Shown piece by piece: positions 8,462 to 16,623 of a DNA stretch of 64,000 nucleotides. The DNA comes from Roseivivax jejudonensis (GTDB lineage Bacteria; Pseudomonadota; Alphaproteobacteria; Rhodobacterales; Rhodobacteraceae), in assembly GCF_900172265.1 (NCBI RefSeq), contig NZ_FWFK01000004.1:186001-250000 (forward strand), given 5' to 3'. The notes under the pieces are model-generated. The model had not been told where the DNA came from. It saw only the letters and a list, made by a program, of their open reading frames with translations, and did not search any database. Both the position numbers and the translations under genes were made by a program. Each line of letters opens with the position of its first letter. Position 1 is the first letter of the stretch.

Positions 8462-8590
8462 GGGTTCATCCTCGTCTTGTCGCGAGGGACGAGGCCCCCG
8501 CCAATATCAAAGGGCGCCGCTCTCCGCAGCGCCCGGAATCTCGTCAGCGGCTGTTACGCAGATTGCGCGCCCGCGTCAAGTCCGGGCCCG

Positions 8591-9574
8591 TCAGCCGCCG
8601 AGATACTCGCGCAGAAGCGTGTCGGCGGCGATCGCGGCGGTGATCTCGCCGGCTTCGACCTGGCGCGCCAGCGTCGCCATCGCGCCGCGGACCGGCTCGC
8701 GCCCGAGACGCGCGAGCAGCCCCTCGCGCACCTCTGCCTCGAACCAGTGGCGCGCCTGCTCCGCGCGGCGGCGCTCCCAGTGCCCGCTCTCGCGCCGCCA
8801 GCGCGCAAGCTCGGTCATCTCGTCCCAGACCCGCGCGAGCCCGGTCTCCTCCATGGCCGACACCGTCATCGCCTTGGGAAATCCCTCGGGATCCTGCGGC
8901 CGCTTCCGCAGCAGCCGCAGCGCGCCGGCATAGTCCGAACAGGTGCGCGTCGCCGCCGCCTGCAACTCGCCATCCGCCTTGTTGATCAGCAGGATGTCGG
9001 CCATCTCCATGATCCCGCGCTTGACGCCCTGCAACTCGTCCCCGCCCGCGGGCGCGAGCAGCAGAACGAAGAGATCGGTCATCTCGGCGACCACGGTCTC
9101 AGACTGGCCGACGCCCACCGTCTCGACCAGGACCGCGCCGAACCCGGCCGCCTCGAGAAGCGCGATCGCCTCGCGCGTGCGCCGTGCCACGCCGCCCAGG
9201 TGCGATTGCGCCGGCGAGGGCCGGATGAAGGCCGCCGGCTCGCGCGACAGCCGCTCCATACGCGTCTTGTCCCCGAGGATCGAACCGCCCGAGCGCGCCG
9301 AGGACGGGTCGACCGCAAGCACTCCGACCGCCTCGCCCCGGGCCGTCAGCATCATTCCGAAGGCCTCGATGAAGGTCGACTTGCCCACGCCCGGCGTGCC
9401 CGACAGCCCGATCCGCATCGCCTCGCGGCCATGATCGGCTGCGTTCAGCCGCGCCATCAACTGCGTGGCGGCGTCGCGGTGATCGGCGCGCCCGCTCTCG
9501 ATCAGGGTGATCGCCCTGGCCAGCGCGCGCCGCTCGCCCGCCAGAACCCCCTCCGCCAGTGCCTCGATGTCCAT
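8591..9574 (-). CDS. meaB: Methylmalonyl-CoA mutase-associated GTPase MeaB
   Basis: A G3E-family GTPase that protects and reactivates adenosylcobalamin-dependent methylmalonyl-CoA mutase. The 327-aa protein has Walker [11 protein letters not shown] near residue 59, the [22 protein letters not shown] signature near 85 to 105, ETVGVGQSE, and the NKAD guanine-specificity motif. Length is normal. The mutase subunits are not in this window, so the gene is separated from its partner. The start at 9574 gives the family N-terminus; the long open frame upstream is non-coding GC-rich sequence. Confidence 0.92.
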   Translation of the reverse strand: MDIEALAEGVLAGERRALARAITLIESGRADHRDAATQLMARLNAADHGREAMRIGLSGTPGVGKSTFIEAFGMMLTARGEAVGVLAVDPSSARSGGSILGDKTRMERLSREPAAFIRPSPAQSHLGGVARRTREAIALLEAAGFGAVLVETVGVGQSETVVAEMTDLFVLLLAPAGGDELQGVKRGIMEMADILLINKADGELQAAATRTCSDYAGALRLLRKRPQDPEGFPKAMTVSAMEETGLARVWDEMTELARWRRESGHWERRRAEQARHWFEAEVREGLLARLGREPVRGAMATLARQVEAGEITAAIAADTLLREYLGG

Positions 9575-9697
9575 GCCCAGCCCCGTTTTGCGGTCCCGTT
9601 TGTGCCCGCGCGCCACCGCCTTGTCCATGCCGGGCGACCGCCGACCCCGCGCACCGGGCTCCGCACGACGCGCGCTCTCCCGCGCCCCGTTCGATGC

Positions 9698-9745
9698 TTC
9701 ATCTTGCCGGAAACCCCGGGGGTGTGGGGGCAGCGCCCCCACGCC
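9698..9745 (-). repeat. GC-hairpin intergenic element, copy A
   Basis: One of six related elements in the window. Read on the minus strand it has a perfect 8-bp stem with a 3-nt loop (9722-9740), then CCCCGGGG and a purine-rich tail GGCAAGATGAAG. It lies after hrpB and before meaB, both on the minus strand, and probably ends or trims the hrpB transcript. Confidence 0.75.
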
Positions 9746-9771
9746 GTCGTGGCCGCCGGGTGCGGCGCCGA

Positions 9772-12216
9772 TCAGCGTCCGCCGCGCGGCTTCGCGCGCA
9801 GCGTCGGGTCGGCCTGGCGCGGGTCCTCGGGCCAGGGGTGCTTGGGATACCGCGCGCGCATGTCCTTGCGCACGTCGGCGTAGGAGCCCTCCCAGAAGCC
9901 CGGCAGGTCGGTCGTGGTCTGGACCGGGCGGCCCGCCGGCGACAGCAGCGTGACCCGCAGCGGCGTGTCGCCCACGCGCGGATGCGTCACCTGGCCGAAC
10001 ATCTCCTGCAGGCGCAGCGAGATCTCCGGCGCCTCGCCGGAATAGTCGATCGGGATCCCGCGCCCGAGCGGCGTGACGAAGGTCCCCGGCACCGCGTCGT
10101 CGAGCGCCTGCCGCGCGGGCCAGTCGAGCTGCGCCTCGAGCGCGGGCAGCAGGTCGAACCGCTTCCACTCCTCCGCCGTGGTCACGCCGTCCAGAAAGGG
10201 CAGGAGCCACGTCTCGAGCCGCGCCACCAGCGCGGGCTCGGACAGATCCGGCAGGTCGAGCCCCGCGGCCCGGCCCAGCGCCACGCGTGCGGTGAAGCGC
10301 CGCGCGCGGTCCGAGAGCGAGAGCCCCAACTCGCGCACGCCGTCGAGCATGGCGCGGGCCACCACGTCGGCCGGCGCATCGCGCCAGAGCCGGTCATCGA
10401 GCACGAGCGCGCCGAACCGCTCCTGCCGCCGCGCGACGACGCGACGATCGCGCCGCGACCACGCGCAAACGTCGTGCCACGCGATATCGCCCGGAAAGAG
10501 CGTGCGCAGTTCGGCCTCTTCGACCCGCGCGGCCTGACGGATCCGCGCCTCGCGCGGGTTGCCGTCGGTGTCCGTCGCCACGATCAGCCGCGCTCCGGCC
10601 AGCGGATCGTCGGCCGCCATCACCGCGCCCTTCCCGCCCGAGAGCACGAACCGCGGCGCCTCGCCGGGGCGGCGCAGGCCGATCCGGTCGGGATAGGCCA
10701 GCGCCGCCATTGCGGCCGGTCCGGCCGGGTCGGCGCGCCCGGGGGCCAGGCGCGCCAGCCGCCGCGACTCCTGCCGGATCCGCTCGAGCGCCGCGCGGCG
10801 CACCTGGTGCGGCCGCCGCGCGGCGAAGCGTTTGGCATCGGCCAGCGCCTCGAGCCGCAGCGCCAGGTCCGCCGGCGCGCCCCTGAGCGGGTCGCGCTCT
10901 GCCAAAAGCGCGGCGAGCGGTGCCGCGTCGGGGCCGCACCGCGCGAGCATGTGTGCGAGCCGCGGATGCAGCGGCAGCCCCGCGAGCGTCTTTCCGTGCG
11001 GGGTGATCCGGTCCTCGGCGTCGAGCGCGCCCAGCATCCTCAGAAGCGCCCGCGCTTCTCCCAGCGCACCGTCCGGCGGCGGCGTCGGAAAGGGCAGCGC
11101 GTCCGGCCCCGCGCCCCAGAGCGCCAGCTCCAGCGCCAGTCCGGCCAGGTCCGCGACCTCGATCTCAGCCGGCGGATAGGCGGTCAGCGCGCCCTCCTCG
11201 CCCCTGGTCCAGAGCCGGTAGGCCACGCCCGGCGCGACCCGGCCCGCGCGGCCGGCGCGCTGCGTGGCCTCGGCCCGCGACACGCGCTCGGTGACGAGCC
11301 GCGACATCCCCGATCCGGGATCGAACCGGGCACGGCGGGCACGGCCGCCATCGATCACCACGCGGATATCCTCGATCGTCAGCGAGGTCTCGGCGATCGC
11401 CGTCGACAGCACGACCTTTCGGCCCGCCCGCTCGGGCCGGATCGCCGCGCGCTGCGCCTCGGGATCGAGCGCACCGAAGAGCGGCCGGACCACGCAAGTC
11501 CCGGGCAGCCGCGCCGAAAGACGCTGCTCGACGCGCCGGATCTCGCCCTCGCCGGGAAGGAAGACAAGGATCCCGCCCTCGGTCTCCGCGGCCGCCGTGG
11601 CGACGCGGTCCGCCACCGCGTCCTCGAAGCGCGTGTCCTTCGGCACCGGTCGGTCGCGCCAGCGCGTCTCGACCGGGAAGGCGCGGCCCTCCGAGGTGAC
11701 GACCGGCGCGTCCATGAGCGTCGCGATGGCGCCGGAGTCGAGCGTCGCCGACATCGCCAGAAGCCGCAGATCGGGTCGCAGCGCGCCGGCGATCTCGAGG
11801 CAGAGCGCGAGCCCCAGATCGGCGTTGAGCGAGCGTTCGTGGATCTCGTCGAAGATCACGGCGCCGACGCCCTCGAGCTCGGGATCGCGCTGCAGCCGGC
11901 GGGTCAGGATGCCTTCGGTCACCACCTCGATCCGCGTGTCGGCAGACACCTCGGTGGCGCCGCGCATGCGGAACCCGACCGTTCGGCCCACTGGCTCGCC
12001 CAGCGTCTCGGCCATGCGCTCGGCCGCCGCGCGCGCGGCGAGCCGGCGCGGCTCGAGCATGACGAGGCGGCCCTCGAACGCGCCGGCCGCGAGCATCGCC
12101 AGAGGCACGCGGGTGGTCTTGCCGGCTCCCGGCGGCGCCTGGAGGACCGCGCGCCCCTGCGCCGCGAGCGCCTCGAGCAGATCGGGCAGCGCGTCCTCGA
12201 TCGGCAGACCGGTCAT
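9772..12216 (-). CDS. hrpB: ATP-dependent RNA helicase HrpB
   Basis: An 814-aa DEAH-type superfamily 2 helicase. Motif I is [12 protein letters not shown] near residue 31, motif II is DEIH near 118, motif III is SAT, and motif VI is QRAGRAGR. The C-terminal half carries the HrpB-specific helicase-associated region ending with [16 protein letters not shown] and KHPWPEDP, typical of the family. Exact cellular role is not well defined. The ATG at 12216 begins with the usual short N-terminus; codons upstream look non-coding. It lies 103 bp after argF. Confidence 0.95.
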   Translation of the reverse strand: MTGLPIEDALPDLLEALAAQGRAVLQAPPGAGKTTRVPLAMLAAGAFEGRLVMLEPRRLAARAAAERMAETLGEPVGRTVGFRMRGATEVSADTRIEVVTEGILTRRLQRDPELEGVGAVIFDEIHERSLNADLGLALCLEIAGALRPDLRLLAMSATLDSGAIATLMDAPVVTSEGRAFPVETRWRDRPVPKDTRFEDAVADRVATAAAETEGGILVFLPGEGEIRRVEQRLSARLPGTCVVRPLFGALDPEAQRAAIRPERAGRKVVLSTAIAETSLTIEDIRVVIDGGRARRARFDPGSGMSRLVTERVSRAEATQRAGRAGRVAPGVAYRLWTRGEEGALTAYPPAEIEVADLAGLALELALWGAGPDALPFPTPPPDGALGEARALLRMLGALDAEDRITPHGKTLAGLPLHPRLAHMLARCGPDAAPLAALLAERDPLRGAPADLALRLEALADAKRFAARRPHQVRRAALERIRQESRRLARLAPGRADPAGPAAMAALAYPDRIGLRRPGEAPRFVLSGGKGAVMAADDPLAGARLIVATDTDGNPREARIRQAARVEEAELRTLFPGDIAWHDVCAWSRRDRRVVARRQERFGALVLDDRLWRDAPADVVARAMLDGVRELGLSLSDRARRFTARVALGRAAGLDLPDLSEPALVARLETWLLPFLDGVTTAEEWKRFDLLPALEAQLDWPARQALDDAVPGTFVTPLGRGIPIDYSGEAPEISLRLQEMFGQVTHPRVGDTPLRVTLLSPAGRPVQTTTDLPGFWEGSYADVRKDMRARYPKHPWPEDPRQADPTLRAKPRGGR

Positions 12217-12318
12217 CGCGTCCTCATTCCAGTGTATCGCCCCGCCGCGCATCGGCGCGCCGGAACCGGGTCCGGCAGCAGCACACGCAAAGCGGACACG
12301 GGTCGTTCTCGCGCCCGT

Positions 12319-13245
12319 TCAGGCGCCGAGGCACCAGCGCATGACAGCTTTCTGCGCGTGCAGCCGATTCTCGGCTTCGTCCCAGACCACGGAATGCGGG
12401 CCGTCCATGACCTCGCTCGTGACCTCCTCCTCGCGGTGCGCCGGCAGGCAGTGCATGAAAAGCGCGTCGGGTGCCGCGCGCTTCATCAACTCGGCATTGA
12501 CCTGGTAGGGTCGAAGCATGTTGTGCCGCCGCTCGCGGGCCGATTGCGCGTCGTGCATCGACACCCAGGTGTCGGTGATGACCAGATCGGCGCCCTCGAC
12601 CGCCTTGTGCGGGTCGCGCTCGATCGTCACCTGAACGCCAGCCTGCCGCGCCAGCCCGACGAACTCCATCTCCGGGTCGAGCTGGACCGGGCCGGTGAAG
12701 GTCATGTCGAAGCCCATCTGCGCGGCCGCGTGCAGCCACGAGGCGCAGACGTTGTTGCCGTCCCCGGACCAGACGACCTTGCGCCCCTGGATGGCGCCGC
12801 GATGCTCTTCGTAGGTCATCAGGTCGGCCATGATCTGGCAGGGATGGCTGCGATCGGTGAGCCCGTTGATGACCGGCACCGTGGCGTATTCCGCCATCTC
12901 GGTCAGCACGCTCTCGTCGAAGGTGCGGATCATGATGAGATCGACGTAACGGCTCATTACCCGGGCGGTATCGGCGATGGTCTCGCCGTGCCCGAGCTGC
13001 ATGTCGGCGCCCGAGAGAACCATCGTCTCCCCGCCCATCTGGCGCACGCCCACGTCGAACGACACCCGCGTGCGGGTCGAGGGCTTCTCGAAGATCAGCG
13101 CGACCATGTGGCCGGCAAGCGGCTGCTCGGCGTCCGGCGTCGCCTTCGGGGCGCCGTTGCGGGCGGACTTCATCGCCGCCGCCGAAGCCAGGATCGTCCG
13201 GAGGTCGGCGGGGTCGGTCTTGTGGATATCGAGGAAATGGTTCAT
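12319..13245 (-). CDS. argF: Ornithine carbamoyltransferase
   Basis: Makes citrulline from ornithine and carbamoyl phosphate in arginine synthesis. The 308-aa protein has the carbamoyl-phosphate motif STRTR (about residues 55-59), HPCQ near 134, and the ornithine-loop HCLPAHR near 266. The start [11 protein letters not shown] is standard. It follows argD on the same strand with a 76-bp gap that holds a hairpin element, giving an argD-argF unit. Confidence 0.97.
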   Translation of the reverse strand: MNHFLDIHKTDPADLRTILASAAAMKSARNGAPKATPDAEQPLAGHMVALIFEKPSTRTRVSFDVGVRQMGGETMVLSGADMQLGHGETIADTARVMSRYVDLIMIRTFDESVLTEMAEYATVPVINGLTDRSHPCQIMADLMTYEEHRGAIQGRKVVWSGDGNNVCASWLHAAAQMGFDMTFTGPVQLDPEMEFVGLARQAGVQVTIERDPHKAVEGADLVITDTWVSMHDAQSARERRHNMLRPYQVNAELMKRAAPDALFMHCLPAHREEEVTSEVMDGPHSVVWDEAENRLHAQKAVMRWCLGA

Positions 13246-13271
13246 CGGATCTTGCTTTGTGTCGGCCGCGG

Positions 13272-13320
13272 CACCGGGGGCCAGCCCCCGGACCCCCGGA
13301 GTAGTTGTGCCAAGAAGAAG
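13272..13320 (+). repeat. GC-hairpin intergenic element, copy B
   Basis: A perfect 8-bp stem with a 2-nt loop (13274-13281 with 13284-13291), then CCCCCGGAGTAGTTGTG and CCAAGAAGAAGA. Here the element sits inside the argD-argF operon and faces against transcription, so it may shift the ratio of the two messages rather than end transcription. Confidence 0.75.
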
Positions 13321-13321
13321 A

Positions 13322-14512
13322 TCAGGCCGGAGCCTTCGATTTCAGCGACGCGGCCGTGGCGGCGCGGTCGAGACGGGCGGCGGCCTCGGCGATGTCCTCG
13401 TCGGTGAGCGTCAAGGGCGGAAGCAGGCGGATCACGTTGTCGGCCGCGGGCACGGTGATGAGGCCGTGGTCGTAGCCGGCCGCGACCACGTCGGTGTTGG
13501 GCACGAGGCATTTGAGGCCGAGCATCAGCCCCTGCCCGCGCACCCCCTCGAAAACGTCGGCGTGGGTGGCGACGAGGCTTTCGAGCCACTGGACGAGAAG
13601 TGCGGACTTGCGGCGGACCTCCGCGAGGAAATCGGCATCGGCGAGGTGATCCATCACCGCGAGGCCCACCGCGCAGGCGAGCGGGTTGCCGCCGTAGGTC
13701 GACCCGTGCGTCCCGGCGGTCATGCCCGCCGCGGCGGCCTCGGTGGCGAGGACGGCGCCGAGCGGGAAGCCTCCGCCGATGCCCTTGGCGACCATCATGA
13801 TGTCGGGGGTGACGCCGGCCCATTCATGCGCGAAGAGACGCCCGGTGCGGCCCATGCCGCACTGCACCTCGTCGAGGATCAGCAGGATCCCCTTCTCGTC
13901 GCAGAGCGTGCGCAGCCCCTTCAGGCAGGCCTCGGGCAGCGTGCGGATGCCGCCCTCGCCCTGGATCGGCTCGATCAGGATCGCGCCGACGTGGTCGTCG
14001 ATCGCGGCGTGCAGGGCGTCGTGATCGCCCCAGCCGACATGGATGAAGCCGGGCATCAGCGGCCCGAAGCCGTCGGTCATCTTGGGCGAGCCGGCGGCGG
14101 CGATGGCCGCGGTCGAGCGGCCGTGGAAGCTGCCCGCGAAGGTGATGATCCCGGTCTTTTCTGGGTGGCCCTTCGCGTGCCAGTACTTGCGTGCCATCTT
14201 GACCGCCAGCTCGCAGGCCTCGGTGCCGGAATTGGTGAAGAACACGGTGTCGGCGAAGGTCGCGGCCACGAGCCGGTCGGCCAGCGCTTCCTGCTCGGGA
14301 ATCGTGTAGAGGTTCGAGACGTGCCAGAGCTTGCCCGCCTGTTCGGTCAGGGCCGAGACGAGCGCCGGATGGGCGTGGCCGAGCGCGTTGACGGCGATGC
14401 CCGCCCCCATGTCGAGAAAGCGGCGGCCGTCCGCCTCGACGAGCCAGGCACCCTCGCCATGGGTGAACCTGAGGGGCGCGCGCGAATAGGTCGGCAGGAC
14501 GGACGGGATCAT
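13322..14512 (-). CDS. argD: Acetylornithine aminotransferase
   Basis: A 396-aa PLP enzyme of class III aminotransferases; converts N-acetylglutamate semialdehyde to N-acetylornithine and may also serve in lysine synthesis. Visible are [17 protein letters not shown] near residue 100, the [14 protein letters not shown] cofactor-binding strand near 215, and the PLP-lysine in [15 protein letters not shown] near 245. AAGGAG stands before the ATG at 14512. It is first in a two-gene unit with argF. Confidence 0.96.
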   Translation of the reverse strand: MIPSVLPTYSRAPLRFTHGEGAWLVEADGRRFLDMGAGIAVNALGHAHPALVSALTEQAGKLWHVSNLYTIPEQEALADRLVAATFADTVFFTNSGTEACELAVKMARKYWHAKGHPEKTGIITFAGSFHGRSTAAIAAAGSPKMTDGFGPLMPGFIHVGWGDHDALHAAIDDHVGAILIEPIQGEGGIRTLPEACLKGLRTLCDEKGILLILDEVQCGMGRTGRLFAHEWAGVTPDIMMVAKGIGGGFPLGAVLATEAAAAGMTAGTHGSTYGGNPLACAVGLAVMDHLADADFLAEVRRKSALLVQWLESLVATHADVFEGVRGQGLMLGLKCLVPNTDVVAAGYDHGLITVPAADNVIRLLPPLTLTDEDIAEAAARLDRAATAASLKSKAPA

Positions 14513-14777
14513 CGGATCGCTCCTTCGCGATGAAGAGCCCAAGGGGTGCCAAGGGCCCGGGGTCAAGTCAAGCTGGACGGCAGGGAGAAGACGGAACGGG
14601 ACACGGACGCACAGCGGCGGATGCAGGCGCGCGCGGCGCGGCGGAGGCTCAGCGGCCTCGTCGGGTCCGGACAGACGTCGTCATGACGGTGCTCGAAGCA
14701 TGCCGGCGCGCGGATGGCAAGAAATTTCCGTCACGCGGAGGGTTTTCTTCGTCCTCACGGAATGTATAGTCCGGGAC
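14513..14777. other. Divergent promoter region between argD and the leuA leader
   Basis: No gene seen. It should hold the argD promoter (minus) and the leuA leader promoter (plus). Around 14720-14771 the sequence becomes AT-richer (GAAATTT..., ATGTATAGT), and TATAGT at about 14765-14770 could be the -10 of the leader transcript, 8 nt before the leader ATG. Confidence 0.35.
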
Positions 14778-14861
14778 ATGACAGGCCCGGTTCATATCGC
14801 GATGCGCGCCCGCCCCTCGGCGGCGCTTCCGCTCGGCCTGCTTCTCCTTACCCGCCTCTGA
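14778..14861 (+). CDS. leuL: leuA leader peptide
   Basis: A 27-codon reading frame that ends LPLGLLLLTRL, with seven leucines among its last eleven codons. Its stop codon lies inside the first of two alternative hairpins upstream of leuA. This is the classical layout of leucine attenuation: ribosomes that stall at the Leu codons when charged tRNA-Leu is scarce change the folding of the RNA beyond. A second in-frame ATG at 14802 would give a 19-residue form. Confidence 0.8.
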   Translation: MTGPVHIAMRARPSAALPLGLLLLTRL

Positions 14862-14911
14862 GCGCGGCCATCTCGGCGCGACCGCTCAGAGGATACGGGC
14901 CCGCGCCGAGA
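14855..14911 (+). promoter_or_regulatory. leuA attenuator: two mutually exclusive hairpins
   Basis: Hairpin 1 pairs 14855-14864 with 14883-14892 (10 bp, perfect) and overlaps the end of the leader frame. Hairpin 2 pairs 14871-14880, which is in the loop of hairpin 1, with 14902-14911 (10 bp, perfect). They compete. A ribosome at the leader stop would block hairpin 1 and let hairpin 2 form. No T-run follows hairpin 2, so the final step may be Rho-dependent or act on translation; this part is inference. Confidence 0.7.
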
Positions 14912-14979
14912 GAGCCACAGCCGGTCCGGACAGGATACCGCGACCGACAGATGCGACCTCATCCAACGAGTTCCGACCC

Positions 14980-16554
14980 ATGACACAGACCGACAAAGAC
15001 CGCGTGCTGATCTTCGACACCACGCTGCGCGACGGCGAGCAATCGCCGGGGGCGACGATGACCCACGCCGAGAAGCTCGAGATCGCCGAGCTGCTCGACG
15101 AGATGGGCGTGGACATCATCGAGGCGGGCTTCCCCGTCGCCTCCGAGGGCGATTTCCGCGCCGTGAAGGAGATCGCCGAGCGCGCGAAGCAGGCGGTGAT
15201 CTGCGGCCTCGCGCGGGCCAACCCGACCGACATCGACCGCTGCTGGGAGGCCGTGCGGCATGCCGAGCGGCCGCGCATCCACACCTTCATCGGCACCTCG
15301 CCGCTGCACCGGGCCATCCCGAACCTCGACAAGGAGCAGATGGCTGAGCGGATCGAGCACACCGTGAGCCATGCCCGCAACCTTTGCGACAACGTGCAGT
15401 GGTCGCCGATGGACGCGACGCGAACCGAGTGGGACTACCTGTGCCGGGTGGTGGAGATCGCCATCAAGGCGGGCGCGACCACGATCAACATCCCCGATAC
15501 CGTGGGCTACACCGCGCCGGTCGAGAGCGCCGACCTGATACGGCGCCTGATCGCGACGGTGCCCGGTGCCGACGAGGTGGTCTTCGCCACGCACTGCCAC
15601 AACGACCTCGGCATGGCGACGGCGAACAGCCTCGCCGCGGTCGAGGGCGGCGCGCGGCAGATCGAGTGCACGATCAACGGCCTCGGCGAGCGCGCCGGCA
15701 ATACCGCGCTCGAAGAGGTGGTGATGGCGCTGCGCACCCGCGGCGATATCCTGCCCTACGACACGCGCATCGACACCAGGAAGATCATGCACATCTCGCG
15801 CCGCGTCGCGACGGTGTCGGGCTTCCCGGTGCAGTACAACAAGGCCATCGTCGGCAAGAACGCGTTCGCGCACGAGAGCGGCATCCACCAGGACGGGATG
15901 CTGAAGAACGCCGAGACCTTCGAGATCATGCGGCCGGAGGATGTCGGCCTGTCGGCGACCAGCCTCGTGATGGGCAAGCATTCCGGCCGCGCGGCGCTGC
16001 GCTCCAAGCTGTCGGAACTGGGCGTCGAGGTCGGAGACAACCAGCTCAAGGATCTCTTCGTGCGGTTCAAGGAGCTCGCCGATCGCAAGAAGGAGGTCTA
16101 CGACGAAGACATCCTCGCGCTGGTCACCGCCACCACGACGGACGGCATGGCCGACCGCCTGCAGATCATAAACCTCGCGGTCACCTGCGGCACCGGCGGC
16201 CCTGCGCGGGCGGAGCTGGAGATGGAGATCGACGGACAGGAGGTGTCGGCAACCTGCGAGGGCGACGGCCCGGTCGACGCGACCTTCAAGGCCGTGCGCG
16301 AGCTGCATCCCAACGGCGCGCGGCTCCAGCTCTACCAGGTGCACGCGGTCACCGAAGGCACCGACGCGCAGGCCACGGTGAGCGTCAGGCTCGAGGAGGA
16401 CGGAATGTTCGCGACCGGCCAGTCGGCGGACACCGACACCGTGGTCGCCTCGGCGCGGGCCTACGTGAACGCGCTGAACCGGCTGCTCGTGCGGCGTGAC
16501 AAGACCGGGCCCGGCTCGGACGCGCGCGAGATCTCCTACAAGGATGCCGGATGA
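14980..16554 (+). CDS. leuA: 2-isopropylmalate synthase
   Basis: First committed enzyme of leucine synthesis, joining acetyl-CoA and 2-oxoisovalerate. The 524-aa protein has FDTTLRDGEQSPG near residue 9, HCHNDLGMATANSLAAVEGG near 205, GERAGN with active-site residues, and the C-terminal regulatory domain from about 390 that binds leucine (feedback inhibition). The start has only a weak GAG Shine-Dalgarno. Control is expected at two levels: the leader upstream and allosteric inhibition. Confidence 0.97.
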   Translation: MTQTDKDRVLIFDTTLRDGEQSPGATMTHAEKLEIAELLDEMGVDIIEAGFPVASEGDFRAVKEIAERAKQAVICGLARANPTDIDRCWEAVRHAERPRIHTFIGTSPLHRAIPNLDKEQMAERIEHTVSHARNLCDNVQWSPMDATRTEWDYLCRVVEIAIKAGATTINIPDTVGYTAPVESADLIRRLIATVPGADEVVFATHCHNDLGMATANSLAAVEGGARQIECTINGLGERAGNTALEEVVMALRTRGDILPYDTRIDTRKIMHISRRVATVSGFPVQYNKAIVGKNAFAHESGIHQDGMLKNAETFEIMRPEDVGLSATSLVMGKHSGRAALRSKLSELGVEVGDNQLKDLFVRFKELADRKKEVYDEDILALVTATTTDGMADRLQIINLAVTCGTGGPARAELEMEIDGQEVSATCEGDGPVDATFKAVRELHPNGARLQLYQVHAVTEGTDAQATVSVRLEEDGMFATGQSADTDTVVASARAYVNALNRLLVRRDKTGPGSDAREISYKDAG

Positions 16555-16570
16555 TCCGGCGGTAATGCGA

Positions 16571-16614
16571 CGCCCGGGCCGGCCCCTCGCGAGGTGGTCT
16601 TGCCGGCCCGGGCG
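16571..16614. terminator. Bidirectional terminator between leuA and the haloperoxidase gene
   Basis: A perfect 13-bp GC stem (16571-16583 with 16602-16614) and an 18-nt loop in the 69-bp gap between two convergent genes. No T-run on either side, but the position and stem strength argue that it ends both transcripts. Confidence 0.6.
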
Positions 16615-16623
16615 CACGCCCGG

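Noticed and set aside
9559-13407. A 1282-codon open frame on the plus strand across hrpB and argF
   Set aside because: Arg/Pro/Gln-rich shadow of two well-supported minus-strand genes.
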